Numbered from the stretch's first letter, positions 8,698-17,220 are shown. The stretch is DNA of 64,000 nucleotides from JBGANR01 sp044222225 (GCA_044222225.1 JBGANR010000002.1:1-64000); one strand, 5' to 3'. Notes: generated from the sequence alone by a model not told the origin. Made by a program: numbers and translations.

Positions 8698-8715
8698 CTA
8701 CATTGGACTACATTG
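8696..8715 (+). promoter_or_regulatory. tandem 10-bp operator overlapping a -10 box
   Basis: Two perfect adjacent copies of GACTACATTG at 8696-8705 and 8706-8715. The second contains TACATT (8709-8714), a TANNNT -10 box placed seven bases before the ATG at 8722. A one-helical-turn direct repeat is the arrangement expected for ribbon-helix-helix repressors, and the gene directly downstream encodes one. Autorepression of a leaderless transcript is the likely reading. The first copy overlaps the kinase stop codon. Confidence 0.6.
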
Positions 8716-8721
8716 TGGTGC

Positions 8722-9144
8722 ATGGCAGCGCCGGTGAACGTTCGTTTCGGTGAGTCTGTACGCGACTCACTTGCACGGTTCGTGCGTCGCACGGGCCAGA
8801 CCAAGTCCAGCGTCGTCAATACCGCGGTGTCTGACTGGCTGGCCATGCAGGCCCACCCCCGGATCCGCTTCGTGATCACCGAGACGGGTGAACGTCGCGC
8901 CGCGCTGACCGACGGTCCGCAGGTCTGGACCGTTGCCGAGGCGTGGCTCGCGCATTCACTCGAAGATCGGGAAGCCGTGACCGTCGCGGACGCGCTTGGC
9001 CTCACGCCCGGCGCCGTCGAGGCGGCGCTGGCGTATTGGGCTGATCGACGCGATGAGATAGACGGGGTCATCGAACGCCATCGCGCCGCGCAAGACGATG
9101 CCCTCGAGGCTTGGGAGCGTCGCCAGATGCTGCGGCAGGGCTGA
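8722..9144 (+). CDS. ribbon-helix-helix antitoxin-like protein with DUF433-like C-terminus
   Basis: Protein of 140 residues. Residues about 4-45 form a CopG/Arc-type ribbon-helix-helix (strand VNVRFG, helices ESVRDSLARFVRRTG and KSSVVNTAVSDWLAM). The C-terminal half contains LGLTPGAVEAALAYWADRR, similar to the helix-turn-helix of DUF433/VapB-like antitoxins. ATG 8722 is chosen over TTG 8713; neither has a ribosome site, and ATG fits leaderless initiation. Codon use (CTT, TCA, GCA) is less GC-rich than in its neighbours, hinting at acquisition. No PIN or DUF5615 toxin follows; the next gene is a GNAT enzyme. Possibly an orphan antitoxin. Confidence 0.7.
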   Translation: MAAPVNVRFGESVRDSLARFVRRTGQTKSSVVNTAVSDWLAMQAHPRIRFVITETGERRAALTDGPQVWTVAEAWLAHSLEDREAVTVADALGLTPGAVEAALAYWADRRDEIDGVIERHRAAQDDALEAWERRQMLRQG

Positions 9145-9179
9145 AGGTGGCACGCGAGCACGATCTCCGATTTGGTGTG

Positions 9180-9707
9180 ATGACCGTCGACGTCGTCACC
9201 GATCCCGCGCTCGCCGGACCGCTGGCCGATCTGGCCGCGCGGACCTTCCCGCTCGCCTGCCCGCCGTCGCTGTCGGCGGCCGACGTCGCCGGTTTCATCG
9301 CGTCGAACCTGTCGGCGCAGCGGTTCGCCGAGCATCTCGCCCACGGTGATCGAGACGTCCTCGCGGCTCGCGACGACGACGCCCTCATCGGCTATGCGCT
9401 CGTCCTGCACGGCGACCCGGATCGCGCCGACGTTCGCGCGGCGGTCCCGGCGCGCCCGGCGAGCGAGGTGAACAAGTTGTACGTCGACCCTGGATTCCAC
9501 GGCGGCGAGGCGGCGTCGGCACTCATGGATGCCGTGCGGCATTGCGCGCGGGACCGGGGGAGCGCGGTGCTGTGGCTCGGCGTCAATCAGGAGAACGCTC
9601 GGGCTCAGCGGTTCTACGGCAAGGCGGGTTTCGCGCGGGCCGGGGTCAAGACGTTCGATGTCAACGGTGTGATGTGCAGCGACTTCGTGTATTCCCGAAT
9701 TCCCTGA
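9180..9707 (+). CDS. GNAT family N-acetyltransferase
   Basis: Acetyltransferase of 175 residues. The acetyl-CoA binding region runs from EVNKLYVDPGFHGGEAASALM (about 96-116) through WLGVNQENARAQRFYGKAGFARAG (about 134-157), which has the family's typical N-x-x-A-x-x-x-Y end. ATG 9180 follows GTG at 9177, and an in-frame GTG at 9147 is also possible. The N-terminal LACPP segment is common in housekeeping GNATs, so this is more likely a metabolite or protein acetylase than the toxin partner of the preceding gene. The substrate is unknown. Confidence 0.82.
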   Translation: MTVDVVTDPALAGPLADLAARTFPLACPPSLSAADVAGFIASNLSAQRFAEHLAHGDRDVLAARDDDALIGYALVLHGDPDRADVRAAVPARPASEVNKLYVDPGFHGGEAASALMDAVRHCARDRGSAVLWLGVNQENARAQRFYGKAGFARAGVKTFDVNGVMCSDFVYSRIP

Positions 9708-9717
9708 CGCTGCAGTG

Positions 9718-9754
9718 GTGACGAAATACCTTGCCCCGTAGGGACTTTCGTCAC
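9718..9754. repeat. 9-bp inverted repeat after the GNAT gene
   Basis: GTGACGAAA (9718-9726) and TTTCGTCAC (9746-9754) are perfect complements separated by 19 bases. They lie just past the acetyltransferase stop and before the transporter terminator. The arms could form a weak hairpin ending plus-strand transcription, or be a protein-binding site. No T-run follows. Confidence 0.45.
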
Positions 9755-9760
9755 TCGTCA

Positions 9761-9802
9761 GACAAGAAAACGGGCGCCGGAGCCAAAGGCCGCCGGCGCC
9801 CG
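9761..9802 (-). terminator. rho-independent terminator of the Nramp-related gene
   Basis: Read on the minus strand, CGGGCGCCGG pairs perfectly with CCGGCGCCCG across a 12-base loop and is followed directly by TTTTCTTG. This is one of the few stem-plus-T-run terminators in the window. It lies 13 bases after the transporter stop codon. Confidence 0.85.
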
Positions 9803-9814
9803 CTTTCATCGGGA

Positions 9815-11263
9815 TCACTTGAGCAGGATCTGGATCTGCTGGTAGGCCGACAGGACGAACAGCGAGCCGTAGGCGACGCTGGCGAAGATGAGGACCGAGG
9901 AACGGAACGGCCGGATCTGGATCTGCTTCGGGAGCGCCTTCTTGTTCATGTAGAACAGCAGGGTCGAGTAGACGGACATCTGCAGCGAGCCGACCACGGC
10001 CGAGATCACCAGGAGCAGGAGCGGCTGGTCGAGACCGATCAGCAGCACGCAGCAGCCGGTGAGGCACACCGACCAGACGACGATCGCGTAGAGCTTGCCC
10101 TCGCCGAGCTTGGACTTGCGCATGTACGCCGTCTTCAACGTGTTGGAGACGAGCCGGCTCGTGTAGTCGACGATGCCGAACGAAGCGGCGAACAGTGAGA
10201 GGGCCCCGACGAACCAGAAGAGGGTCCGGAACCACGGGCCCACGGCGTCCGCGAGGACGTCGCCCTCGATCTTGATGAAGCCGATCCCGTTCGGCACCTT
10301 CATGCCGAAGATCGTCGAGTGCGCGACCATCGACATGAACCAGATGGTGATGATGGTGATGGCGACGAAGCTGGCCAGCTGCTCCATGTTGGCGAACTTC
10401 CACCAACCGTTCCAGCGCTTCATGTTGCCCGGGTTGGGCTCGAAGACGTACCCGGCGGTCGTCTTCGTCACCTCGTGCGAGGTCAGGCCGCCCAGCGGGG
10501 TGTGATACTTGCCCATCCCGAAGCCCTTGTCGCGCACCCAGTTGCTCTGGCACAGGTTCTGTCCGCCGCCGGCGCCCGAGAAGGCGATCGCGCCGGCCAG
10601 GGTGGCGAAGCCCAGTTCCAACGGGAACTGTCCGACGTGGGTGACGATGTCGGGCAGCGCCTCGTACGTCGGGCCTTTGATGACGAAGAAGAGGCACACG
10701 ACGATGAAGAGCAGGATCGCCGCGATCTTGACGAAGATGATCCGCTCGAGCGCGTCGTAGACGACCGGGACGACGGTCAGCGCCGTGGCGACGATCAGCA
10801 GCATGCCGATGGCGACGTAGGTGGAGTTGCCGCCGACGATGTAGGTGACGAGCGTCGCCGCGCTGGTCGACCAGCCCGGCCACAGATTGCCGAGCACGGT
10901 CATGATGGCGAAGAACAGGCCCCAGTGCTTCCAGAACCGGTTGAAGCCCTCGAGGACCGTCTCGCCCGTCGCCAGGGCGTAGCGCTCGATCTCCATGTTG
11001 AGGAAGAACTGCAACATGACGCCGACGACGGCGCCCCACAGGAAGATGAGCCCGACCTGGGAGGCGACGTACGGCCAGAGGATGAACTCGCCGGACGCCA
11101 GTCCGACTCCGGCCGCGACGATGCCCGGGCCGATCAGCTTCGCGTACTGCGATCGGGTGGGCGGGGCGGGCATGTCCTGGATTTCAGGTGCCGGGAAATT
11201 CTTTGTGGAGAGTGTCGGTACGAACTCGCGTTCGCGGTCTTGTGGTTCGTTTGATGTGGACAT
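9815..11263 (-). CDS. Nramp-related membrane transporter lacking classical metal ligands
   Basis: Protein of 482 residues with about eleven membrane helices in the Nramp/LeuT order. Where manganese/iron Nramps carry DPGN in helix 1, this protein has GVGLASGEF (about residues 51-59). In helix 6, where MPH is expected, it has FSGAGGGQN (about 223-231). Without these ligands it probably does not move Mn2+ or Fe2+; Nramp-related magnesium transporters and uncharacterised relatives differ at the same places. ATG 11263 has no close ribosome site; AAGGGA lies farther upstream inside a possible hairpin. A strong terminator follows. The substrate is undetermined. Confidence 0.85.
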   Translation of the reverse strand: MSTSNEPQDREREFVPTLSTKNFPAPEIQDMPAPPTRSQYAKLIGPGIVAAGVGLASGEFILWPYVASQVGLIFLWGAVVGVMLQFFLNMEIERYALATGETVLEGFNRFWKHWGLFFAIMTVLGNLWPGWSTSAATLVTYIVGGNSTYVAIGMLLIVATALTVVPVVYDALERIIFVKIAAILLFIVVCLFFVIKGPTYEALPDIVTHVGQFPLELGFATLAGAIAFSGAGGGQNLCQSNWVRDKGFGMGKYHTPLGGLTSHEVTKTTAGYVFEPNPGNMKRWNGWWKFANMEQLASFVAITIITIWFMSMVAHSTIFGMKVPNGIGFIKIEGDVLADAVGPWFRTLFWFVGALSLFAASFGIVDYTSRLVSNTLKTAYMRKSKLGEGKLYAIVVWSVCLTGCCVLLIGLDQPLLLLVISAVVGSLQMSVYSTLLFYMNKKALPKQIQIRPFRSSVLIFASVAYGSLFVLSAYQQIQILLK

Positions 11264-11270
11264 ATGTATC

Positions 11271-11309
11271 GGTTCCCTTCGGGACGGAACCTCGACGGAG
11301 GGTGGTTCC
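11271..11309 (-). promoter_or_regulatory. possible switch-like leader of the Nramp-related gene
   Basis: In transcript order the leader carries GGAACC (11309-11304), GGTTCC (11291-11286) and GGAACC (11276-11271). The middle block can pair with either neighbour. Pairing with the third block captures part of the only ribosome-site-like sequence, AAGGGA (11279-11274). Pairing with the first would free it. This suggests translational control by alternative hairpins, perhaps metal-responsive. It does not match a riboswitch consensus known to me. Confidence 0.35.
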
Positions 11310-11484
11310 GGCTCGTGTGGACGGAAGGCCGACGAGAGGTCGACCCCTGCTGCAGGGTGGCGTTACGGAGTCTAGGGAGCAATACCCGGAGCTTGTCGGA
11401 GAATTAGAGAAAATAGTGACGGCGTGAATTCGTGGCTCTCGGGTATCGTCCCCGACGGTTCCAAAGACGTTGAAAAACAAGGCC

Positions 11485-11547
11485 GTTCAGTATGCGGATG
11501 AAAATGTTCGGCATGCGGATGGAGATGTTCGGCATACGAATGCAGAA
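11485..11547. repeat. three 21-bp imperfect tandem repeats
   Basis: Units at 11485-11505, 11506-11526 and 11527-11547 all begin GTTC and share the core GTTCnGnATnCGnATG. The 21-bp period is two DNA helical turns, so three sites would face the same side of the helix, as in regulator-binding iterons. Read on the minus strand they encode repeated HLHPHAEHFHPH-type histidine residues in a frame upstream of the transporter. Which aspect matters is unknown. Confidence 0.6.
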
Positions 11548-11755
11548 GGACGCAGTCGGCGGCACACGGCCGGGCGGACGAGACGGCCCGTCGTGCTCCG
11601 GCGGCCGGGTGTCGCGTGGTGGAGACGGAACTCACGGCACCGGCCACGGCATCGGTGTCGCGGGACCGTCGGTGTCACCGGATAGGATCGAGGCGCCGAC
11701 GGGCCCGCCGTGATGCGGCCCGGCGATCGTCAGACGTCCGATGAGAGGAACCTTC

Positions 11756-13804
11756 GTGCCGCAGTCGTCCGCTTCTCCCGCCGCTCAGACGCTCGTCGTG
11801 CCGGCCGGAACGACGGCGGGCGCGGCGCTGCACCAGGCCGGTCTGCCGAACCGGGGGCCCGAGGCGATCGTCGTCGTCCGCGACGCCGACGGTGCGCTCA
11901 AGGACCTCTCGTGGGCTCCCGAGGCCGACGCCGTCGTCGAGCCGGTGCGCGCCGACAGCGAGGACGGCCGCAACGTCATCCGCCATTCGACGGCGCACGT
12001 CCTCGCCCAAGCGGTGCAGGAGCTGCACCCGAAGGCGAAGCTCGGCATCGGCCCGCCGATCCGGGACGGCTTCTATTACGACTTCGACGTGCCGGAGCCG
12101 TTCACGCCCGATGATCTCAAGGCGCTGGACCGCAGGATGCGTCAGATCATCAAGAGCGGTCAGCGGTTCAGCCGTCGCGTCTACGGCTCGCTCGACGACG
12201 CGAAGGCCGAGCTCGCGGCCGAGCCGTACAAGCTCGAGCTCGTCGACGACAAGGGCAGCGCCGACGACCCCGACGTCATGGAGGTCGGCGGCGCCGAGTT
12301 GACGGCCTACGACAACCTCAACCCGCGCACGGGCGAGCGGATCTGGGGCGACCTGTGCCGTGGACCGCACGTGCCGACCACCAAGTACATCCCGGCGTTC
12401 ACGCTCACCCGGACGTCGGCGGCCTACTGGCGCGGCGACCAGCGCAATGCGGGCCTGCAGCGCGTCTACGGCACGGCGTGGGAGTCGAAGGAGGCGCTCG
12501 ACGCCCATCTCGACCGGATCGCCGAGGCCGAGAAGCGCGATCACCGGCGGCTCGGCACCGAGTTGGACCTGTTCAGCTTCCCCGACGAGATCGGTTCCGG
12601 GCTCGCCGTCTTCCATCCGAACGGTGCGATCGTCCGCAACGAGCTGGAGGACTACAGCCGACGGCGCCACATCGCGGGTGGCTACGAGTTCGTCTACAGC
12701 CCGCACATCACCAAGGGGCAGCTCTTCGAGACCTCCGGGCACCTCGACTGGTATCGCGACGGCATGTTCCCGGCGATGCACCTCGACGCCGAGTTCAACG
12801 AGGACGGGTCGGTCCGCAAGCCGGGCCAGGACTACTACCTCAAGCCGATGAACTGCCCGATGCACAACCTGATCTTCGCCTCGCGTGGACGGTCGTACCG
12901 GGAGCTGCCGCTGCGGCTGTTCGAGTTCGGCACCGTCTACCGCTACGAGAAGTCCGGCGTCGTGCACGGCCTGACCCGGGCCCGCGGTTTCACGCAGGAC
13001 GACGCCCACATCTACTGCACCCGCGAGCAGATGCGCGAGGAGATCGCGGCACTGCTCCAGTTCGTCATCGGCCTGCTGCGCGACTACGGCCTCGACGACT
13101 TCTTCCTCGAGCTGTCGACGCGCAACGAGGAGAAGTACGTCGGCGACGACGCGTCGTGGGAGGAGGCGACCGAGGTCCTGCGGCAGGTCGCCACCGATTC
13201 CGGCCTCGAGCTGGTGCCGGATCCGGGGGGCGCGGCCTTCTACGGGCCGAAGATCTCCGTGCAGGCCAAGGATGCGCTGGGCCGCTCGTGGCAGATGTCG
13301 ACGATCCAGCTCGACTTCCACGAGCCGGCGCTGTTCAACCTCGAGTACACGGGCAACGACGGCGCCAAGCATCAGCCCGTCATGATCCACCGCGCGCTCT
13401 TCGGTTCCATCGAGCGCTTCTTCGGTGTCCTCACCGAGCACTACGCGGGCGCGTTCCCGGCGTGGCTCGCACCGCAGCAGGTCGTCGGCATCCCCGTCGC
13501 GGGCGATTTCGCTCCGCACCTGCAGGGGGTCGTCGACGCGCTCCGGGCCGAGGGCCTCCGGGCGAGCGTCGACGTCTCCGACGATCGGATGCAGAAGAAG
13601 ATCCGCAACCACACCACCGGAAAGGTGCCGTTCATGCTGCTCGCGGGGGAGCGGGACGTGGCGGCCGGTGCGGTGAGCTTCCGCTTCCGGGACGGCAGCC
13701 AGGTCAACGGCGTGCCCGTCGCCGACGCCGTCGCGCAGATCACCGCGTGGGTGCGGACGCGGCGCAACGAGTCGCCGACCGCCGAGCTCTGGCAGAGCCC
13801 GTGA
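11756..13804 (+). CDS. thrS: threonine-tRNA ligase
   Basis: Threonyl-tRNA synthetase of 682 residues. A TGS domain comes first (about 1-65), then the editing-like domain with [11 protein letters not shown] and the [14 protein letters not shown] region (here [13 protein letters not shown]), then the class II core with motif 2 (FRYE-like VYRYEKSG), the zinc-site cysteine in MNCPMHN and motif 3 near [11 protein letters not shown]. The C-terminal anticodon-binding domain is complete. GTG 11756 is preferred over ATG 11741 because GAGAGGA lies at the right distance before it. The stop overlaps the HIT gene start. Confidence 0.97.
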   Translation: MPQSSASPAAQTLVVPAGTTAGAALHQAGLPNRGPEAIVVVRDADGALKDLSWAPEADAVVEPVRADSEDGRNVIRHSTAHVLAQAVQELHPKAKLGIGPPIRDGFYYDFDVPEPFTPDDLKALDRRMRQIIKSGQRFSRRVYGSLDDAKAELAAEPYKLELVDDKGSADDPDVMEVGGAELTAYDNLNPRTGERIWGDLCRGPHVPTTKYIPAFTLTRTSAAYWRGDQRNAGLQRVYGTAWESKEALDAHLDRIAEAEKRDHRRLGTELDLFSFPDEIGSGLAVFHPNGAIVRNELEDYSRRRHIAGGYEFVYSPHITKGQLFETSGHLDWYRDGMFPAMHLDAEFNEDGSVRKPGQDYYLKPMNCPMHNLIFASRGRSYRELPLRLFEFGTVYRYEKSGVVHGLTRARGFTQDDAHIYCTREQMREEIAALLQFVIGLLRDYGLDDFFLELSTRNEEKYVGDDASWEEATEVLRQVATDSGLELVPDPGGAAFYGPKISVQAKDALGRSWQMSTIQLDFHEPALFNLEYTGNDGAKHQPVMIHRALFGSIERFFGVLTEHYAGAFPAWLAPQQVVGIPVAGDFAPHLQGVVDALRAEGLRASVDVSDDRMQKKIRNHTTGKVPFMLLAGERDVAAGAVSFRFRDGSQVNGVPVADAVAQITAWVRTRRNESPTAELWQSP

Positions 13805-14436
13805 CGGACATCATCGGCGACGGTGCCCGCGGAATCGACCCGATCACCGAAGATGGAGCCCGCGGAATCGACCCGATCACCGAAGATGGAGCCCGCGGAA
13901 TCGACCCGATCACAGACCGTGGCGCGGGGGAGCCCGATCGGCTGCAGCGGCTGTGGAGCCCGCATCGGATGACCTACATCGCCGAAGCGCCGAAGCCGTC
14001 GAGCACGGGCCACCCGTTCCTCGACATCCCGAAGCTCACCGACGAGGAGGGACTCATCGTCGCGCGCGGCGAGACGGTCTACGCGGTGCTCAACCTGTAC
14101 CCGTACAACCCCGGGCACTCGATGATCGTCCCGTATCGGCAGGTCGCCGACCTCGAAGCCCTGACCCCGGCCGAATCGGCCGAGCTCATGGCCTTCACGC
14201 AGCGGATGATCCGCGTCGTCAAGTCGGTGTCGAGCCCGGACGCGTTCAACGTCGGGCTCAACCTCGGCGCCGCGGCCGGCGGATCGCTGGCCGAGCACCT
14301 GCATCAGCACATCGTCCCGCGCTGGCGGGGCGACGCGAACTTCATCACGGTCATCGGCGAGACGAAGGTGATGCCGCAGCTGCTCTCGCAGACGCGGGAG
14401 CTGCTCGCCGACGCATGGCGGGAGCAGCCGTGCTGA
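13801..14436 (+). CDS. HIT-family nucleotide hydrolase/phosphorylase with repeat N-terminus
   Basis: Protein of 211 residues with the histidine triad [11 protein letters not shown] near residue 165 and the [13 protein letters not shown] strand typical of actinobacterial AP4A-phosphorylase-like HIT proteins. From memory, M. tuberculosis Rv2613c occupies the same place between thrS and pgsA1. The N-terminus is unusual: three near-identical copies of [11 protein letters not shown] (residues 8-40) precede the conserved part, which starts around [10 protein letters not shown]. The GTG start overlaps the thrS stop. Confidence 0.92.
   Translation: MTDIIGDGARGIDPITEDGARGIDPITEDGARGIDPITDRGAGEPDRLQRLWSPHRMTYIAEAPKPSSTGHPFLDIPKLTDEEGLIVARGETVYAVLNLYPYNPGHSMIVPYRQVADLEALTPAESAELMAFTQRMIRVVKSVSSPDAFNVGLNLGAAAGGSLAEHLHQHIVPRWRGDANFITVIGETKVMPQLLSQTRELLADAWREQPC
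13822..13920 (+). repeat. three 33-bp in-frame tandem repeats in the HIT gene
   Basis: Units at 13822-13854, 13855-13887 and 13888-13920 encode [22 protein letters not shown] and [11 protein letters not shown]. The first two are almost identical at DNA level; the third diverges in its last third. The 33-bp period keeps the frame, so copy-number change would be tolerated. This makes a likely variable-number minisatellite. Confidence 0.9.
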
Positions 14437-15197
14437 GCGCGCTCGGCCGGGTGCCGATGTCGCGGGTGACGCGGCCGCTCGGCAAGCTGCTGCTGCGGAC
14501 GGGGCTGACGCCGGACGCCGTCACCCTCATCGGGACGACGGCGTCGATCACAGTGGCGCTCACCTTCTACCCGGCGGGCGAGCTGTTCTGGGGCTCGGTC
14601 CTCATCTCGCTGTTCGTGCTGTTCGACATGCTCGACGGTGCGATGGCCCGCGCCCGCGGCGGCGGCACCCGCTACGGGGCCGCGCTCGACGCCACATGCG
14701 ATCGGATGTCGGACGGCGCGATCTTCGCCGGGCTCGCCTGGTGGTGTGTCTTCGGCAAGGAGAGCGGGCCGGATCAGCCGCTGCTGGTCGCCACTCTCAT
14801 CTGCCTCGTGACCAGCCAGGTCATCTCCTACGCCAAGGCCCGCGCCGAGGCGAGCGGCCTCAACGGCGACGGCGGCCTCATCGAGCGGCCGGACCGGCTC
14901 GTGCTCGTCCTCGCCGGTGCCGGATTCACCGGTCTCTTCGACAATCCCTGGCCGCTCGCGGTCGCGATGTGGGCGCTGGCCGTGGGCAGTGTCGTCACCG
15001 TCGGGCAGCGGATGCTGTCGGTGCGTCGTTCGCCCGGGGCGACCGATCTGATGCCGACCGCCACGTCCCAGGACCAAGCTCCCCAGCGCACTGAACCCCA
15101 GCGTTCCGATGCCCGCGGCGAGGGCGCCCCGAGCGCGGGTGAATCGGGAGGACGCGCGTCCGGCGACGGTGCGCCGGGCGCGGGCGCCGCGGCGTGA
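14430..15197 (+). CDS. pgsA: phosphatidylinositol phosphate synthase (CDP-alcohol phosphatidyltransferase)
   Basis: Integral membrane enzyme of 255 residues that joins CDP-diacylglycerol and inositol phosphate, the first step to PI and PIM lipids. The CDP-alcohol signature DMLDGAMARARGGGTRYGAALDATCDR (about residues 64-90) contains the full D-G-A-R-G-D-D pattern. GTG 14430 has a GGGAG ribosome site seven bases upstream; ATG 14415 inside the HIT gene lacks one. The last 50 residues form a charged, Ala/Gly/Pro-rich tail that I do not expect in the mycobacterial enzyme. Confidence 0.95.
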   Translation: MLSALGRVPMSRVTRPLGKLLLRTGLTPDAVTLIGTTASITVALTFYPAGELFWGSVLISLFVLFDMLDGAMARARGGGTRYGAALDATCDRMSDGAIFAGLAWWCVFGKESGPDQPLLVATLICLVTSQVISYAKARAEASGLNGDGGLIERPDRLVLVLAGAGFTGLFDNPWPLAVAMWALAVGSVVTVGQRMLSVRRSPGATDLMPTATSQDQAPQRTEPQRSDARGEGAPSAGESGGRASGDGAPGAGAAA

Positions 15198-16096
15198 ACC
15201 TGTCGGAGCGGACGGCTGATCTCGCCTACGGCGCCGGCTGGGCGCTCGTCCGTCATGTTCCGGACGCCGTCGGCCGGCGCGCCTTCGTCGGCGCCGGCCG
15301 GATCGCCGGTCATCGCGGTGGCGGCCCGGCGCAGTTGCGCCGCAATCTCGCGCGGGTCCTGGGGACGAGTCCGGCGGACGTGCCGGACGACGTCGTCGCC
15401 GAGGCCGTCGCCTCCTACGCGCGCTACTGGTACGAGGCGTTCCGGTTGCCGTCGATGGATCCGGTGCGCGCGGCCGCGGACGTCGAGCTGCCGGCGGCCG
15501 ACCGCGCCCGCTTCCAGGCGCCCCTCGACGCCGGCCGCGGCGTCCTCTTCGCTCTGCCGCACATGGGCAACTGGGACATGGCGGGGGTCTGGCTGACGCA
15601 GAACGTCGGCCGGCTGACGACGGTCGCCGAGCGGCTCGAGCCGGAGTCGCTGTTCGAGCGCTTCGTCGCCTACCGGGAGTCGCTGGGCTTCGAGATCTTC
15701 CCGCTCACCGGCGGCGAGCAGCCGCCGTACCCCGCGCTCGCCGACCGGCTGCGGGCCGGCGGCATCGTCTGCCTGCTCGCCGAGCGGGATCTGACGCGGC
15801 ACGGCGTCCCCGTGACGTTCTTCGGCGAGCCGACGCGGATGCCCGCCGGGCCTGCGCGACTGGCGATCGAGACCGGCGCCGCCCTCTTCCCGGTGCACCA
15901 CTCGTTCGCCGAGGGCAGCCGGTCGCGTATCTCGGTGGCCGAGGAGATCGACGTCACCGGCGGCGTCGAGCCGACCACGCAGCGGCTCGCCGACGCGCTG
16001 GCCGCCGGCATCGCCCGCCGGCCGGTCGACTGGCACATGCTGCAGCCGCTGTGGGAGGCCGACTGGTCGGCCGCGCGCCGGGAGCGGCTGGCCTGA
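15194..16096 (+). CDS. patA: PIM acyltransferase (PatA-like)
   Basis: Lauroyl/LpxL-type acyltransferase of 300 residues that adds a fatty acyl group to the mannose of phosphatidylinositol mannoside on the inner membrane face. The catalytic HX4D motif is PHMGNWDMAG (about residues 120-129). A second block, CLLAERDLTRHGVPVTFFG, follows near 195. The GTG start overlaps the pgsA stop (GTGA), and its own stop overlaps the pimA start. From memory the order matches M. tuberculosis Rv2612c-Rv2611c-Rv2610c. Confidence 0.93.
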   Translation: MNLSERTADLAYGAGWALVRHVPDAVGRRAFVGAGRIAGHRGGGPAQLRRNLARVLGTSPADVPDDVVAEAVASYARYWYEAFRLPSMDPVRAAADVELPAADRARFQAPLDAGRGVLFALPHMGNWDMAGVWLTQNVGRLTTVAERLEPESLFERFVAYRESLGFEIFPLTGGEQPPYPALADRLRAGGIVCLLAERDLTRHGVPVTFFGEPTRMPAGPARLAIETGAALFPVHHSFAEGSRSRISVAEEIDVTGGVEPTTQRLADALAAGIARRPVDWHMLQPLWEADWSAARRERLA

Positions 16097-17220
16097 TGCG
16101 CATCGGCATGGTCTGCCCGTATTCGCTGGACGTCCCGGGTGGCGTGCAGGCGCACGTCCTCGATCTCGCGCGGGTGCTCATCGACCGCGGACACGAGGTG
16201 TCCGTGCTCGCGCCGTCGTCCCCCGAGACGCCGGTGCCGGATTTCGTCGTCTCCACCGGTCCGGCGCTCGCCATCCCGTACAACGGCTCGGTCTCGAGGG
16301 TGAACTTCGGACCGCGCGCCTACCGGACGTTGCGCAGCTGGGTGCGCACCGGCCGGTTCGAGGTGCTGCACGTCCACGAGCCGAACTCGCCGTCGATCTC
16401 CATGCTCGCGCTCAAGGTCGCCGACGGCCCGATCGTCGCGACCTTCCACACGTCCATCACCCGCTCGCTCACGTTGTCGACGTTCGGCGGCGTGCTGCGG
16501 CCGTTCCACGAGCGGATCTCGGGCAAGATCGCCGTCTCCGAGCTCGCCCGTCGCTGGCAGATGGAGGCGCTCGGTTCGGACGCCGTCGAGATCCCCAACG
16601 GCGTCGACGTCGACTTCTTCCGGCGGGCGCGGCCCCTGGACGGCTATCCGCGGGCGGGCCGGACCATCGCCTTCCTCGGCCGCTTCGACGAGTCGCGCAA
16701 GGGGATGGACGTGCTCGTCGAGGCGTTGCCGTGGGTCGTCGAGCGCTATCCGGATCTGGAGATCCTCGTGATCGGCGGCGGCGGCAAGAAGGCGCTGCGA
16801 CGCCGGGCGGGGGAGAACGCGAAGCGGTTGCGCTTCCTCGGCCAGGTCGACGACGAGATGAAGGCCGCGGCGCTGGCGTCGGCGGACGTCTACTGTGCAC
16901 CGAACATCGGCGGCGAGAGCTTCGGCATCGTGCTCGTCGAGGCGATGGCGACGGGGACGCCGGTCGTCGCGGCCGGGCTCGACGCCTTCCGCCGCGTCCT
17001 CGACGACGGCGGCTGCGGGGTGCTCACCGAGATCGGCGACGCGCGAGCACTGGCCGCCGGGCTGCTCGCCGTCCTCGACAACGACGAGTACCGCGACGAC
17101 CTCGTCGCCCACGCCTCGGCGCGCGCGTGGCTTTACGACTGGTCGACGGTCGCCGACCAGGTGCTGCGGGTGTACGAGACGGTGACCGTCGGCACCGATC
17201 CGGTACGGGTGACGCGATGA
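16096..17220 (+). CDS. pimA: phosphatidylinositol alpha-mannosyltransferase
   Basis: GT-B family 4 glycosyltransferase of 374 residues that transfers the first mannose from GDP-mannose to phosphatidylinositol. The N-terminal acceptor domain has CPYSLDVPGGVQAHV (about 7-21). The C-terminal donor domain has FLGRFDESRKGMDVL and the EX7E-type GESFGIVLVEAMA motif (about 273-285). The start overlaps the acyltransferase stop (TGATG). It completes the PIM operon. Confidence 0.97.
   Translation: MRIGMVCPYSLDVPGGVQAHVLDLARVLIDRGHEVSVLAPSSPETPVPDFVVSTGPALAIPYNGSVSRVNFGPRAYRTLRSWVRTGRFEVLHVHEPNSPSISMLALKVADGPIVATFHTSITRSLTLSTFGGVLRPFHERISGKIAVSELARRWQMEALGSDAVEIPNGVDVDFFRRARPLDGYPRAGRTIAFLGRFDESRKGMDVLVEALPWVVERYPDLEILVIGGGGKKALRRRAGENAKRLRFLGQVDDEMKAAALASADVYCAPNIGGESFGIVLVEAMATGTPVVAAGLDAFRRVLDDGGCGVLTEIGDARALAAGLLAVLDNDEYRDDLVAHASARAWLYDWSTVADQVLRVYETVTVGTDPVRVTR

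Larger units (their letters stand above)
11264..11755. other. 492-base divergent intergenic region
   Basis: No convincing gene lies here. It holds the transporter leader with three GGAACC/GGTTCC blocks (11271-11309), a minus-strand TAGACT -10 candidate near 11371-11376, an AT-richer stretch with three 21-bp tandem repeats (11485-11547), and a plus-strand -10 candidate TAGGAT (11683-11688) for thrS. Short open frames exist, but none has a ribosome site or protein-like composition, apart from a His-rich frame generated by the tandem repeats. Confidence 0.6.

Noticed and set aside
9180..9707. GNAT enzyme as TacT/AtaT-type toxin paired with the RHH protein
   Set aside because: It resembles housekeeping GNATs with an LACPP N-terminus, is separated by 35 bases, and lacks a clear coupling signal; not excluded but not supported.
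11492..11713. Plus-strand 73-codon frame starting in the 21-bp repeats
   Set aside because: Met/Arg repeats arise only from the DNA repeats, no ribosome site, and the rest is Gly-rich noise; kept only as repeat DNA.
11641..11755. T-box or other amino-acid leader before thrS
   Set aside because: The leader after the TAGGAT box is only about 60 bases and lacks a T-box core or a terminator with a T-run.
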